A DNA stretch of 64,000 nucleotides from assembly GCA_022826515.1 (NCBI GenBank), contig JAJDUT010000009.1, positions 1-64,000 on the forward strand, given 5' to 3'. Under the pieces are notes generated by a model. It was not told the DNA's origin. It searched no databases and saw only the letters and a list, made by a program, of their open reading frames with translations. Made by a program: the position numbers and the translations under genes. Origin of the DNA: Candidatus Latescibacterota bacterium. GTDB taxonomy: Bacteria > Latescibacterota > UBA2968 > UBA8231. Position 1 is the first letter of the stretch; each line of letters opens with the position of its first letter. Of the stretch, positions 1 to 8,762 are shown piece by piece.

Positions 1-402
1 GGCGGGCTGCAGCATGGGCAGCCGTATGTCGTGGCGGTGCGGGCGGTCAACGCGGAGGGAGCCAGCAGCGCGGCGTGGGACTTGGCTACGCCGGGTCGCC
101 TGTTTGCACCGGAAGGATTGCAGGCGGTGGCGGGCGATGGTTGGGTGGTGCTTACGTGGTCGGCGGCAGCGAGTGAGGGACCGGTGCTGACGCGCTATGA
201 ATGGCGTGGTCGTCCGGTGTGGGGTGCGTGGTCGGCGTGGGAGCCGGTGGCTGGCGGCGCGGCGGCGCGGAGTCATAGGGTCGAAGGGCTAGCAAACGGT
301 GTGCCGTATGCGTTTGCCGTGCGGGCGGCCAATCCCGCTGGTGTGGGAGCGGTCGCGCAGGTGACGGTCGAGCCAGTGACAGCAGAGAACACGCCCCTGT
401 GA
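1..402 (+). CDS. C-terminal part of a fibronectin type III domain protein (5' end outside window)
   Basis: Reading frame 1 is open from the first base to a TGA at 400-402, so the gene starts upstream. The visible 133 residues hold the end of one Fn3 domain (GQPYVVAVRAVN) and one complete Fn3 domain of about 90 residues, with the characteristic core Trp, Tyr and the PYAFAVRAANPAG strand-F/G signature. It stops soon after this domain, with none of the FlgD-like tails found in the other surface proteins here. It is probably an extracellular adhesion or structural protein. It converges with the next gene across an 87-bp gap that holds no obvious hairpin. Confidence 0.75.
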   Translation, partial: GGLQHGQPYVVAVRAVNAEGASSAAWDLATPGRLFAPEGLQAVAGDGWVVLTWSAAASEGPVLTRYEWRGRPVWGAWSAWEPVAGGAAARSHRVEGLANGVPYAFAVRAANPAGVGAVAQVTVEPVTAENTPL

Positions 403-489
403 ATGCACCATCAAGACATGCGGGCGCAAAGCGCAGGGTGTGAAGGGATGCAGGTCTTACTGTGTGATGTTACGCTGGGATGGGATATC

Positions 490-2838
490 CTAATAGGCGA
501 CGGAGACGGTATGCAGGACCGTATCGTCACCGGCGTCGGCACCGAGATCGACGCGCAGGACGTAGATGCCAGGCTCTACGGCTGCGCCACTGGCTTGGGT
601 GCCGTCCCAAGTGAAGAGGTAGTGCAAACCCTCGGCGACCGGAGCGAGAGCGGCTACTTTGCGCCCGGCGAGGTCGAAAACTTCCACGCGCGGCTCGCGA
701 CCTTCGACTTTGAGGACGATGAATCGCACTGCTAGCTGATCATTGATGCCGTCGCCGTTGGGCGTGAGTGTCGGTGAGGAGATGAAGAGATCGTCGATGA
801 GTTGGCTGCTATTGGTCAGTTCGGGCAGCATGACGATATTGGCGCGGCGGGCAGCCGGTTCGACCGACTGCCAAAGGCCCGGATACTCGCTGGAACCTAA
901 GTCCAACGCAAAGAGCGTGGCATTGCGCACTATACGGGTGGTAAAGTGGACGCGGACCGAATCGTCTCTGACCGGCTCGGGTAAAGCGATGAGCAGGGAG
1001 TCGCCGCGCAGGGAGGCCGACGCCGACGAGATGGTTTCTACGCCCTTTTCCACGCTCACGCTGGGCAGGTTAATCGGACCCGGTAGGTCGAAGCGCATTA
1101 GGTCGAAGCCGACGTCAGCGGGGCCAGCGCTGGGTAACAGAGTATAGCTGAAGGCCGTTTCCTCGTTGGGTGGGGCACTGCGCGGCTCGACGCGCCCGCG
1201 GGCAGTCTGGAGCAGCGCGTCGTCGAATTCAATCGACAGCTCGTTGACTGTGGGCGCGACCTCGGGGTGGTCGGTGGCGAGAATCAGCTCCAGTTGCACG
1301 AAGCGACGCGGGCTTTGCGATTTAAAGGTTTCGCCGGAAAACTGGTACACATTGCTCCAAGCGTCCCAGTCCTCGCCGACGACTAGCGCGGTGTCGATGG
1401 CACCGCGCAGCACTTTGGGCGAGCTATTCCATTTTTCTTCGGTGATCTCTTCGCCGATCTTGTTGTGGAAGGTATAGACCGGTGCCAGCGCGTTGCCCGA
1501 ACGCGAGCGCAGTTGCATTCTGGCTGCTGGAGGCAAGTGGGCGTCCCAGTGCAGAGCCTTGATGACTTTGGGCCGCTCGTCGCCGACGATCTGGCCGAGG
1601 TCAATAAAGCCGGAGCGCAGTGAGACTTGGGCGGGATGGCCCGGCGAGAACAGCATGAACTCGCCCCATTTGGATTCTTGCCAATCGCGGTCGGTCAGGC
1701 CGTGCCAGAACATGTAGCGCATCTTGCGCGGCCTAAATTTATAGCGTATGCGATAGAGGCCATCCGCCTTGGGATTGACGTGTGTGAGCAGGTTGCCGTA
1801 GTCGAGTGGCGCAGGTACGGGCAGGGAAGTGCCCACGCTCAGCGAGCCGTCCGAGACTAGGATGTTGTGACCTGGGCCAGCCGAGCCTCGGTGATAGCCC
1901 GCAGTGCCCTCAAAAGGTTGGAGTACGTAGAGGAACAGTTCATCGACGAAGAACACGGCCCCTAGATCGACGTAGAACCAAGTGCCGGCCTTCTCCCAAC
2001 CTTGGTCGCCGCGCCCAGAGGTGATGAGGTTGGTGGTGTTGATATCGGCGTCAAAGAGGTTGTTGGGGGCCGCGGCTACCGTGCCGTTGAGGAAGGTGCC
2101 GCGCTCGGCGGTGCCAATGCTGATATTGTCGCCCACAGTGAGTACTTCGACTTCGGCGAGTGCCGCATCTGGGCTCTGGTCTTCGACGACGATACTGATG
2201 TACTGAATCACTTGGTAGCGATTTTCAAAGGTTCGATCAATGGCCATAGCTGGATCAACCGTTAGGACGGTGTCGGCGGCCGGGTATTCGAGGGGAATGG
2301 TCAGGGAAGTGGCGCGGTTGGGCAGGGTGGTGCGATAGACTGGATCGTATTTGAAGACGTCGGCCGTGGCTTGGATGCGCGCCCCGGTGGTGCTATAGAC
2401 GGTGAACTGCCGCAGTGGGCGGGCACCCTCTTGGTCGGGGAAGGTCAGGCGGATGTGGCGGGCGAGTACGGCGCGGCCCAAGTCGATATCGAGGAACCAA
2501 TTTTTGAGTTCGTCAGCCAGGTCGGGCTGCCAGAAGGTCTCGGGATCGCCATCGATGGCGTTTGCGGCGGTCGCACTCCCGCTGCCGGCCTGCCAGATTC
2601 CGCCTGCTACTTCGCCGCGTTTTTGGGTGGAATGAGTGAAGAGATGGGCGTCGCGGATGGCGTCCACTTCCTTGCGGTATTTAGTCAGGCGCAGCACGCC
2701 CTCTGCATCCACCTGTACCAGCCCGGCAGGCATGGTCCAGCTTTGCCATTTTTCTGTGCTGTCGAAACTCAGCATTTCAGCCCCGCCGGGAACGGTCGGC
2801 AAAGCGAGCCAAGCTGTGAAGGCAACGAGGAAGCGCAT
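490..2838 (-). CDS. Secreted discoidin-domain protein with FlgD-like C-terminal domain
   Basis: A 782-residue protein. I chose the ATG at 2838 because it opens directly into a signal peptide (MRFLVAFTAWLALPTVPGGA). The in-frame extension to 2958 is encoded by the inverted-repeat element described at 2840-2972. Around residues 75-180 there is a discoidin (F5/8 type C) fold signature (AIDGDPETFWQPD, then WFLDIDLG), and a second such unit lies near 240-320 (NLFDADINTTN, WFYVDLGAVF). The last 90 residues contain LTPNGDGINDQLAVRF followed by a FlgD/Big-like strand pattern (GRKVAAL, FTWDGT, PGIYVLRV), as in type IX-like cargo. It is probably a cell-surface carbohydrate-binding protein. It is a paralogue of the next gene, which shares the design and lies just upstream in the same direction. 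Confidence 0.72.
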   Translation of the reverse strand: MRFLVAFTAWLALPTVPGGAEMLSFDSTEKWQSWTMPAGLVQVDAEGVLRLTKYRKEVDAIRDAHLFTHSTQKRGEVAGGIWQAGSGSATAANAIDGDPETFWQPDLADELKNWFLDIDLGRAVLARHIRLTFPDQEGARPLRQFTVYSTTGARIQATADVFKYDPVYRTTLPNRATSLTIPLEYPAADTVLTVDPAMAIDRTFENRYQVIQYISIVVEDQSPDAALAEVEVLTVGDNISIGTAERGTFLNGTVAAAPNNLFDADINTTNLITSGRGDQGWEKAGTWFYVDLGAVFFVDELFLYVLQPFEGTAGYHRGSAGPGHNILVSDGSLSVGTSLPVPAPLDYGNLLTHVNPKADGLYRIRYKFRPRKMRYMFWHGLTDRDWQESKWGEFMLFSPGHPAQVSLRSGFIDLGQIVGDERPKVIKALHWDAHLPPAARMQLRSRSGNALAPVYTFHNKIGEEITEEKWNSSPKVLRGAIDTALVVGEDWDAWSNVYQFSGETFKSQSPRRFVQLELILATDHPEVAPTVNELSIEFDDALLQTARGRVEPRSAPPNEETAFSYTLLPSAGPADVGFDLMRFDLPGPINLPSVSVEKGVETISSASASLRGDSLLIALPEPVRDDSVRVHFTTRIVRNATLFALDLGSSEYPGLWQSVEPAARRANIVMLPELTNSSQLIDDLFISSPTLTPNGDGINDQLAVRFIVLKVEGREPRVEVFDLAGRKVAALAPVAEGLHYLFTWDGTQASGAAVEPGIYVLRVDLGADAGDDTVLHTVSVAY

Positions 2839-2839
2839 T

Positions 2840-2972
2840 TTAGTAAGTGACGTTACGCAACCATCCAGAAAGGCCCTTAGCGACCCCTTCGACAAGCTCA
2901 GGGGTCTTCGATAGGGTGGGGTCGCAAGCGACAGACGCTGCATAAGGCTGCGTAACATCAGTTAGTAAGTGA
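2840..2972. mobile_element. Candidate MITE/REP-like inverted-repeat element between two paralogous genes
   Basis: Imperfect terminal inverted repeats GTTACGCAACC (2852-2862) and GGCTGCGTAAC (2946-2956) differ at one position. They bracket about 105 bp. Just outside them sits an 11-bp direct repeat TTAGTAAGTGA (2840-2850 and 2962-2972); the second copy is the stop region of the upstream gene. Inside, 2882-2906 is a hairpin with arms GACCCCT/AGGGGTC around TCGACAAGCTC, a motif I recognise as a dispersed intergenic repeat in many environmental genomes. The direct repeats are not flush with the terminal repeats, so target-site duplication is uncertain. Confidence 0.45.
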
Positions 2973-4974
2973 TGCCCAGCGGGCGCAGCAGGCGTTCGCT
3001 GATCTCGTCGGATTGCAGCCCTACTTCGAGCAGGTAGAGGCCGGGTGGCAGGAGCTGTCCTTGGGCGTCGCGTCCGTCCCAGCGAAGGTGCTGCGGTCCG
3101 GCAGCCTGCGGCGCAAACGACAGGCGTGCGACTTGTCGGCCATCCAGAGAATAGGCTCGTAGTTCGACGGGTACGCTGGCAGGTAGGCGGAAGAGGGAGT
3201 AGGAGACCTGCACTAGGTCGTTTACCCGGTCGCCGTTGGGGGTCAAGACCGGCGTTGAAAAGCGCAGGTTCTGGATGGCGTTGACGGGGCCGGTCTTTGC
3301 ACTCAACACGCGCAGGCTGTTGGTCGATACGGCAGCCGTAGCATCGCCGCCCCGGATGGGTTGGGGTAGGCGTTCGGTCGCGGTGTCGATGGCCTCGCCT
3401 TCAAAGGTCGTGGCGAAGACGAAGACATCGGTTGTGAACTCGATGCGGATGGGCGCGTTGTTGGCGGCGTGGACCCGGTCGGGTAACTCGATGAGGAATT
3501 CGTCGTCGTTGATCTCGACCCGGCGCGGCTCGACGGGCACCAATGGGTCGCCCATTGCCAGCGTTTGGAGGTGGACTCGGCTGCCGGTGCGGATGCGCAG
3601 CGCGTCGAATCCCGACTCGGAGGCAGTAAAGTCGGCGCGGATATCGTAGCTAAAGCTCGTCGCCTGCCCGAGGGCCACTTCGGTGAAACCACTCGGTTGC
3701 GGGTCGTCGAGGCGGGCCACTTCGCCGACGATCTGGCGCGCAAGGAGCGGTGCCTGCTCGATCCACAGCGAATCTAAGCGCGTAAAGGCGTCGAAATCCG
3801 CGCTGTCGAGGGTGATTTTGACTTGGATATGGGAGCCGCTGTGTAGGTTGAGCGGCTGGCCAGACGCGGTGAAGGCGGGCGACCAGAAGGTCCAGTGGTC
3901 CTCGTCATAGGCCACGGACGCGCGAACCCCAGGCCGATCGCTGGCGACGTAGCCGTAGCCTTGCGACTCCTTGAGTTCGAACTCGTACCGCTGGCGCGAG
4001 ACTTCAACTTCGCGTCCCTTGTCGTCGAATTCGCGGTAGATGTTGGGGTCTTGATCCCTACCGGTGCGCACCTCGACGCGTAGCCCAACAGCCGCTTCAG
4101 GGGCTGGGACCAAGGTGCTGTTCACCATCCGCATGGAGGTCGCCGACCAGAACAGCCGGCCAAAGTTCACTTCCGCGCCTAGGTCGATGATTTTGGATAG
4201 ATATAGCACGCGCTGCGGGACCCCGTGGGCGTAGAGTTCAAAATCGCCGATGGTGCCTGGTCGCGCTTGACCCGACAGCGAATTTTCTTGGACGACCAAG
4301 GTCGGATCGAGGACGGACTCGTTGCGCCGCCAGCGGATGAAGCGGACGTATTGGCGAGGTAGGTCGATTTGCACGGTGGGGGACAGATTTTCGGCGACGT
4401 CGGCGATGAGTGGGCCGATGCGTGCGTAGGCGTTGTGCCCATGCCATTCGGGATCGGGTTCGGTGGCGACACTCACTTCAAAGGCGGGGACCGCATCTTC
4501 GGCCAGCGGGGTGCCATCCGAGCGGAACCCACGCGGTGGCGTGAAAAAGCCGAAGCGGGTGGCCGGGACGGGCACCGCCACGTCAAAGGTAAACCAGTCG
4601 AAGTTCCGCAGGTCCGAAGACGGGGGGTTGTAGGTGGTGCTGTCGCCATCGACTAGGTACGTGGCATTGTGGACGGTGCGCGAGTCGCCCAAGCCATGCT
4701 TCCAAGCGCGGGGTCGCTGGCCATCGATGTAGCCGATTTCGCGGGGAAATTTCCACGGGGACCAGTTGTCGAGGTGCGAAAAGACGGTTTGGACCGAGGT
4801 CAGGTAGATGGGCTGGATGGCCCCAGGAGCGGAATCGAAGTCGATGAAGATGCGCACCGAATCGCTCGCCGACCATGCAAGGCCACCGCTGCCGCCGAGC
4901 TGCCAGGCACTTATTTGCGCCGACAGAACGCTGGGTAGCAGAAGTGGAGAGAGGATGGTAAAGATGCAGCGCAT
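2962..4974 (-). CDS. Secreted surface protein with FlgD/gliding-motility-type C-terminal domain
   Basis: A 670-residue protein starting at an ATG that opens a clear signal peptide (MRCIFTILSPLLLPSVLSA). The central part has long beta-rich segments without a family I can name with certainty; the DSTTYNPP...FDWFTFDVAVPVPATRFGF stretch resembles the discoidin-like domain of its downstream paralogue. The C-terminus carries VLTPNGDRVNDLVQVSY followed by a FlgD-like Ig domain (LRAYSLDGRQVARL, LRWDGRDAQGQLLPPGLYLLEV). It is exported and probably attached to the cell surface. It probably shares a transcript with the downstream paralogue, from which it is separated only by the inverted-repeat element. 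Confidence 0.7.
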   Translation of the reverse strand: MRCIFTILSPLLLPSVLSAQISAWQLGGSGGLAWSASDSVRIFIDFDSAPGAIQPIYLTSVQTVFSHLDNWSPWKFPREIGYIDGQRPRAWKHGLGDSRTVHNATYLVDGDSTTYNPPSSDLRNFDWFTFDVAVPVPATRFGFFTPPRGFRSDGTPLAEDAVPAFEVSVATEPDPEWHGHNAYARIGPLIADVAENLSPTVQIDLPRQYVRFIRWRRNESVLDPTLVVQENSLSGQARPGTIGDFELYAHGVPQRVLYLSKIIDLGAEVNFGRLFWSATSMRMVNSTLVPAPEAAVGLRVEVRTGRDQDPNIYREFDDKGREVEVSRQRYEFELKESQGYGYVASDRPGVRASVAYDEDHWTFWSPAFTASGQPLNLHSGSHIQVKITLDSADFDAFTRLDSLWIEQAPLLARQIVGEVARLDDPQPSGFTEVALGQATSFSYDIRADFTASESGFDALRIRTGSRVHLQTLAMGDPLVPVEPRRVEINDDEFLIELPDRVHAANNAPIRIEFTTDVFVFATTFEGEAIDTATERLPQPIRGGDATAAVSTNSLRVLSAKTGPVNAIQNLRFSTPVLTPNGDRVNDLVQVSYSLFRLPASVPVELRAYSLDGRQVARLSFAPQAAGPQHLRWDGRDAQGQLLPPGLYLLEVGLQSDEISERLLRPLGITY

Positions 4975-5051
4975 GGGCAGGACTCGCGGGAGACAGACGA
5001 TCTATGATCTATAGAAGTAAATACGCAAAATCGGTCGTCTGGACAAGCGGC

Positions 5052-6272
5052 CTATGACCCAAATGGCACTAGCCAATCCTTTTCAATCCCTAGGTCAAAG
5101 CCCGATCCTCGCGGCACAAATTCCAGATAGCTGTCTTTGGGTACCAGCGCCCCCGGCTCGGCTACTTCCTCCAGTGGGATCCCCGGATCCGAGCCGATGT
5201 AGTATTCGCCCCAAGGCGTGTTGGGCATGGCCCAAGTCAAGTGCTGGCCATAGGGGTCGCGCCCGCCGCCGTGGAGGCAGACTTCGAGGCCAGCGGCCTC
5301 GGCCATGTGGCAGATTTTGATACAGGCGGTCAATCCGCCGACCCAGTGGATATCGGGTTGCAGCACATCGAGGGCGCGGTGCTCGATCATCTGTTGGTAG
5401 GGGTAGTGCGTGTAGAAGTGTTCGCCGCTGGCCAGCGTTTGCCAGGGCAGGCATTCTTTGAGTTTGATGTGGCTTTTGACGTCTTCGGGGATCAAGCACT
5501 CCTCCAGCCAGCGCAACTTGTAGGGTCTGAGGCGCTCGGCTAGGCGGACGCTGTATTCGACGTCAAAGGCCATGTAGCAGTCGAGCATGAGTTCGCAGTC
5601 GTCGCCGATCAAGGCGCGGACTTCGGCGACCCGACGCTCGTTTTGGTCTAGGCCCCACAGGCCGTCGGCGGGGCCGTATTGGCAGGGGAGTTTGAAGGCG
5701 CGGAAGCCCAACTCGCGGTACCAATCGACATCGTCGCCGGTGGCGTAGGTGAAGATGCGCTCGCGGGCTGGGCCGCCGATGAGTTGGTACACGGGCTTTT
5801 GTTGCAACTTGCCGGCTAGATCCCACAGCGCCAGATCCACGGCGCTGATGGCGACAGTGGCGATGCCGACGGTGCCGAAGGGTTTGGAGACGCGGAACAT
5901 CATATCCCACAACTTGTCGATGGCTAGGCAGTCCTCGCCTATGAGGATGTGGGCGAAGGCGTCTTCTATGACCGCAGCGACAGGCCGACCCGCGGCCGTG
6001 CCTAGGCCCCAAGTGCCGTCCTCAGCCGTGACTTTGACTGCGAAGCCGGGCCATTGCCGGGCGGCGTAGAGTTGGCGACGGGGCTTGAAGCGCGGGAAGC
6101 GCGACATTGGGTTGGCCACTTCGATTTCAGTAGGCCAAGCCTTGCGGCGGGGTTGGCTCTGCTGGGCCGGGGCCGTCGAGGCGGAGAGCGTCGAGCCGGC
6201 TTGGGAACGGGCGCGGAGCGAAGAGCCGTCGGGGCGTTGGATGCGGACTAGGTCAATGGATTTGATTTTCAT
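5052..6272 (-). CDS. Enolase-superfamily sugar-acid dehydratase, L-rhamnonate dehydratase-like
   Basis: A 406-residue mandelate racemase/muconate lactonizing family protein. The start ATG at 6272 gives MKIKSIDLVRIQRPDG, the usual first strand of the capping domain. The Mg ligands line up with those of E. coli RhmD: Asp231 (LMLDCYM), Glu257 (RWLEECL) and Glu284 (SGEHF), with the catalytic His334 (CLHGGG) and its Asp307 partner (LQPDIHW). The ATGDD, LRWLEE and GGLT motifs also match RhmD. The N-terminal His that RhmD uses for substrate (its HWIDDH segment) is replaced here by KAWPTEIE, so the substrate may be a different sugar acid. No sugar kinase or aldolase is adjacent. Confidence 0.8.
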   Translation of the reverse strand: MKIKSIDLVRIQRPDGSSLRARSQAGSTLSASTAPAQQSQPRRKAWPTEIEVANPMSRFPRFKPRRQLYAARQWPGFAVKVTAEDGTWGLGTAAGRPVAAVIEDAFAHILIGEDCLAIDKLWDMMFRVSKPFGTVGIATVAISAVDLALWDLAGKLQQKPVYQLIGGPARERIFTYATGDDVDWYRELGFRAFKLPCQYGPADGLWGLDQNERRVAEVRALIGDDCELMLDCYMAFDVEYSVRLAERLRPYKLRWLEECLIPEDVKSHIKLKECLPWQTLASGEHFYTHYPYQQMIEHRALDVLQPDIHWVGGLTACIKICHMAEAAGLEVCLHGGGRDPYGQHLTWAMPNTPWGEYYIGSDPGIPLEEVAEPGALVPKDSYLEFVPRGSGFDLGIEKDWLVPFGS

Positions 6273-6383
6273 GGGAGCACTCGCGGTTTGCGTTGTGGCG
6301 TTGCGGCCTGAATGTAGTTCCCACACCACGCAGGTCAAGCCGGGATCGCGTTAGAACACATGTGGGATGCGTCCTGTTGTCGA

Positions 6384-6401
6384 TATTCCCTTAATGGAAT
6401 A
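6384..6401. promoter_or_regulatory. Inverted repeat, candidate operator of the XRE gene
   Basis: TATTCC (6384-6389) and GGAATA (6396-6401) form perfect 6-bp arms around CTTAAT, about 40 bp upstream of the XRE-type gene start. Such palindromes are typical autoregulatory sites of antitoxin-like HTH proteins. Binding is inferred. Confidence 0.35.
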
Positions 6402-6442
6402 CATTGACTGTTAGAAACCCTGCGAAAGGAAGGATTGATCTG

Positions 6443-6784
6443 ATGAGCGGGCACCATCCCTTTAGTACATTGACCAAAGAGTTCACGCCGGAGCGCCGTC
6501 GGCGCATTGAGGCGAAAAAGGCCGAGTTGCGGGCCGCCATGCCGCTGCACGAGCTACGGCAGGCACAGGTTATGACCCAGAAGGCACTAAGCGAGATATT
6601 GGCGGTGAACCAACCCGCCATCGCCAAGATGGAACGGCGGACGGATATGTACGTCTCGACCCTTCGCTCTTATATCGAGGCACTAGGCGGACGGCTGAAA
6701 ATTGTCGCGGAATTCCCGGAGGGCGAAGTCGCAATAACCAACTTCTCGGACGCGGGCAATGACGAAAGCGGAGTTAGCGGGTAG
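6443..6784 (+). CDS. XRE-family HTH protein, HigA-like antitoxin without an adjacent toxin
   Basis: A 113-residue protein. The ATG at 6443 follows AAAGGAAGG at good spacing, so the 13-residue upstream extension was dropped. The layout (basic N-terminal helix, LRQAQVMTQKALSEILAVNQPAIAKMERR helix-turn-helix, then STLRSYIEALGGRLKIVAEFP) is characteristic of HigA-type antitoxins encoded downstream of RelE-like toxins. Here only about 170 bp separate it from the divergent dehydratase gene. No toxin-sized frame lies upstream, and downstream it converges with a TPR protein. It is therefore either an orphan antitoxin or a repurposed regulator. Confidence 0.72.
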   Translation: MSGHHPFSTLTKEFTPERRRRIEAKKAELRAAMPLHELRQAQVMTQKALSEILAVNQPAIAKMERRTDMYVSTLRSYIEALGGRLKIVAEFPEGEVAITNFSDAGNDESGVSG

Positions 6785-6808
6785 TCTCCGGTAGCTTTAC
6801 TGGGTGAT

Positions 6809-8260
6809 TTAGTCCTTGTCTTGCTTTTTCGCTTCCCTAATCATTGACTGCAAGAATCTTGTCACGTTCTCACTATCATCGAATTGCTCAATAGGAACAG
6901 AAAGAGTTTTTCCATCTACTTGAACGCTGATGTCGCTGTGAGTTATCCTAAACCATCTCCCATCTGCTTGAAACTGATAATTTCCAAACTCGCTGGATAC
7001 TTCATTAATAGGAAGAGCTATACTGTGCCCCTCTTTTATCCTACTAATACGGGACTTCATTGAACGCTCATTAGCACGGGACTTCATTGAACGCTCGTTG
7101 GCCATTAAGTCTTTAAAATCACGAACATCCGTTATAGTGCTTTGGGCTGCCTGATAAACAATGCCATGGGATTGAGGGACAAGGGAACACCAGCGAACAG
7201 ACTCATCAGCGATATTATTGGCACGTTGAACTATTCGGTCAGCTATTCCAAGATCCATATCCTCCAGTTCACCGAACCAAGTACCAATGAGTTCCACCCC
7301 AATATGGTACTCCTGAGCTATTTGTAGCTCCATGATATGAGCGACCGCATCGCCGGGAAAGTCCTCTACAAACTTGTTGTACTCATGGATAAGGGGCAAA
7401 ATGCGGGGTTCAAAATCCTGAGACAATTCCAAGACAGCATTCGGAATCTCCTCCTTCTTTATCTTTTCTGCTTGCCTTGCTTGAACGATAGACCCAACAA
7501 GGCCACCGACAGCAACAGCAGACCCAATAGCTTGGCCCGCCTTGTCTTTACTACCGATTGCTCCCGCCGCACCACCCGCCGTAACAAGCCCCCATAAGGC
7601 TGCGTCTTCTCCTAAAGTATCTTTTTTGCCCATTAAGACATCGAACAAGAGTTGCTTCCCTTGCCAGTAGGCCTCCATCCCGTCTTTATACAGCATGAAC
7701 CTGTAAGACATGGCCTTCTTAGCCGCATCTGTCCCTGGAAATTCCGTTACGACCTTATCGTACCACTCACGGGCCATAGTAAACTGATTGATATGGGAAG
7801 TGTATATGCCCCACTGTTTTGGCGGATCCCACCAAAACTGAGCGTTAAGAAAGTAGGATTGAGCCAATGCGTCGCGCATCACTTCCTTCCTATCGCTTAT
7901 CTCTTCCTTTGCGCTCTCAAGGACCAAGGCATCGTAATCTTCCAAAAGGTATTTAATCCCCGCTGATACGGTCCGTCCCTTTTCTGTATTGGGAAACTCA
8001 TCAATAAGGAGCCCCCACGTTTCAGTAGCTAGCCCGATGTCCTTATTGTTGAAGGCGATAAGCCCAAGCTGATACAAGGCGTCTGCCTTATCTTCTTCGT
8101 GGGCCTCGTCGTTGTATAGCTGGTCGATAAAGGCCCGCTTTGCATCCGCCTCAAGGCCGTGCATCTTGAGCATAAGACCGCGACTAACCGAGGGCTCGGA
8201 ATAACTGGGAATCGACCAAGCGAGGATCAGCATGGCCGCTGGGGTAAGTAGGTATTTCAC
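6809..8260 (-). CDS. Exported TPR-repeat protein of unknown function
   Basis: A 483-residue protein. The GTG at 8260 is preceded by AGGAG at 7-nt spacing and opens a signal peptide (VKYLLTPAAMLILAWSIPSYS). The upstream ATG at 8386 would overlap the HEPN gene and lacks this. Residues about 25-200 form TPR-like helices (LYQLGLIAFNNKDIGLATETW, MAREWYDKVVTEFPG). A Gly/Ala-rich segment (WGLVTAGGAAGAIGS...AVGGLVGSIV) could be a membrane hairpin. A 9-residue tandem repeat (ANERSMKSR twice) follows near residue 400. It lies 28 bp downstream of the HEPN gene in the same direction and may share its transcript. I do not recognise a family for the whole protein. Confidence 0.6.
   Translation of the reverse strand: MKYLLTPAAMLILAWSIPSYSEPSVSRGLMLKMHGLEADAKRAFIDQLYNDEAHEEDKADALYQLGLIAFNNKDIGLATETWGLLIDEFPNTEKGRTVSAGIKYLLEDYDALVLESAKEEISDRKEVMRDALAQSYFLNAQFWWDPPKQWGIYTSHINQFTMAREWYDKVVTEFPGTDAAKKAMSYRFMLYKDGMEAYWQGKQLLFDVLMGKKDTLGEDAALWGLVTAGGAAGAIGSKDKAGQAIGSAVAVGGLVGSIVQARQAEKIKKEEIPNAVLELSQDFEPRILPLIHEYNKFVEDFPGDAVAHIMELQIAQEYHIGVELIGTWFGELEDMDLGIADRIVQRANNIADESVRWCSLVPQSHGIVYQAAQSTITDVRDFKDLMANERSMKSRANERSMKSRISRIKEGHSIALPINEVSSEFGNYQFQADGRWFRITHSDISVQVDGKTLSVPIEQFDDSENVTRFLQSMIREAKKQDKD
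7051..7104. repeat. 27-bp tandem duplication inside the TPR protein gene
   Basis: Two adjacent 27-bp units (7051-7077 and 7078-7104) that differ at only a few bases encode the 9-residue repeat ANERSMKSR. This is an in-frame slippage product. Confidence 0.85.
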
Positions 8261-8288
8261 AATACGACTCCTAGATTCACGAGGCTGA

Positions 8289-8762
8289 TCAGTCCTTCCT
8301 GAGTTCAAGCAAAACATAGACTGCGAAGGCTCGCCGATCCTTGACAGGCACCTTCTGAAAGCGACTGAGGATATCCGCCGCTTCATCTATATCTTCGAGA
8401 ACTTCGGATTTATAAGAAACCTCATCCGGGTCGTAATCCGCACGATGGCGTTTATCCTGCATTTCGACGAACATACTCGCGAAGTCTTGAATCGCTACCG
8501 GAAAATCGTTGACCATTTTACGGTTTTGGCATCGCCTCTTAGTCGATCCATGCTGCAACGCCCGATATGCCTGACGCCACGCAGACTTGCTCCGGTCGGC
8601 TCCTCGGCCCCCGACGACCATGTCCGCACAAGTTCGTGCCAAACAGTGGAACAGCGCGTAATAGATCGCGCTAGTAGCCCGACGAAGGCTTGCCTGTCTC
8701 GGTTTGCCGCTTTTGGCTCGTGTCAGGTCTTTCGCCGTCTCAATAAGATCGGAAGGTTTCAA
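8289..8762 (-). CDS. HEPN-domain protein, candidate toxin of a two-gene module
   Basis: A 157-residue all-alpha protein with the HEPN-family signature of this subgroup: LRRATSAIYYALFHCLA near residue 25 and DKRHRADYDP near residue 103. HEPN proteins are commonly RNases in toxin-antitoxin or abortive-infection modules, paired with a small partner. A canonical Rx4-6H motif is not evident, so catalytic activity is uncertain. Its start overlaps the end of the upstream 99-residue gene by 23 bp, which indicates translational coupling. A TPR protein gene follows in the same direction. Confidence 0.7.
   Translation of the reverse strand: MKPSDLIETAKDLTRAKSGKPRQASLRRATSAIYYALFHCLARTCADMVVGGRGADRSKSAWRQAYRALQHGSTKRRCQNRKMVNDFPVAIQDFASMFVEMQDKRHRADYDPDEVSYKSEVLEDIDEAADILSRFQKVPVKDRRAFAVYVLLELRKD

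Noticed and set aside
403..735. 110-residue plus-strand frame over the end of the discoidin gene
   Set aside because: It is antisense to a conserved FlgD-like domain and has no recognisable content.
2839..2958. N-terminal extension of the discoidin protein to 2958
   Set aside because: The extra 40 residues are translated from the inverted-repeat element and precede a proper signal peptide at 2838.
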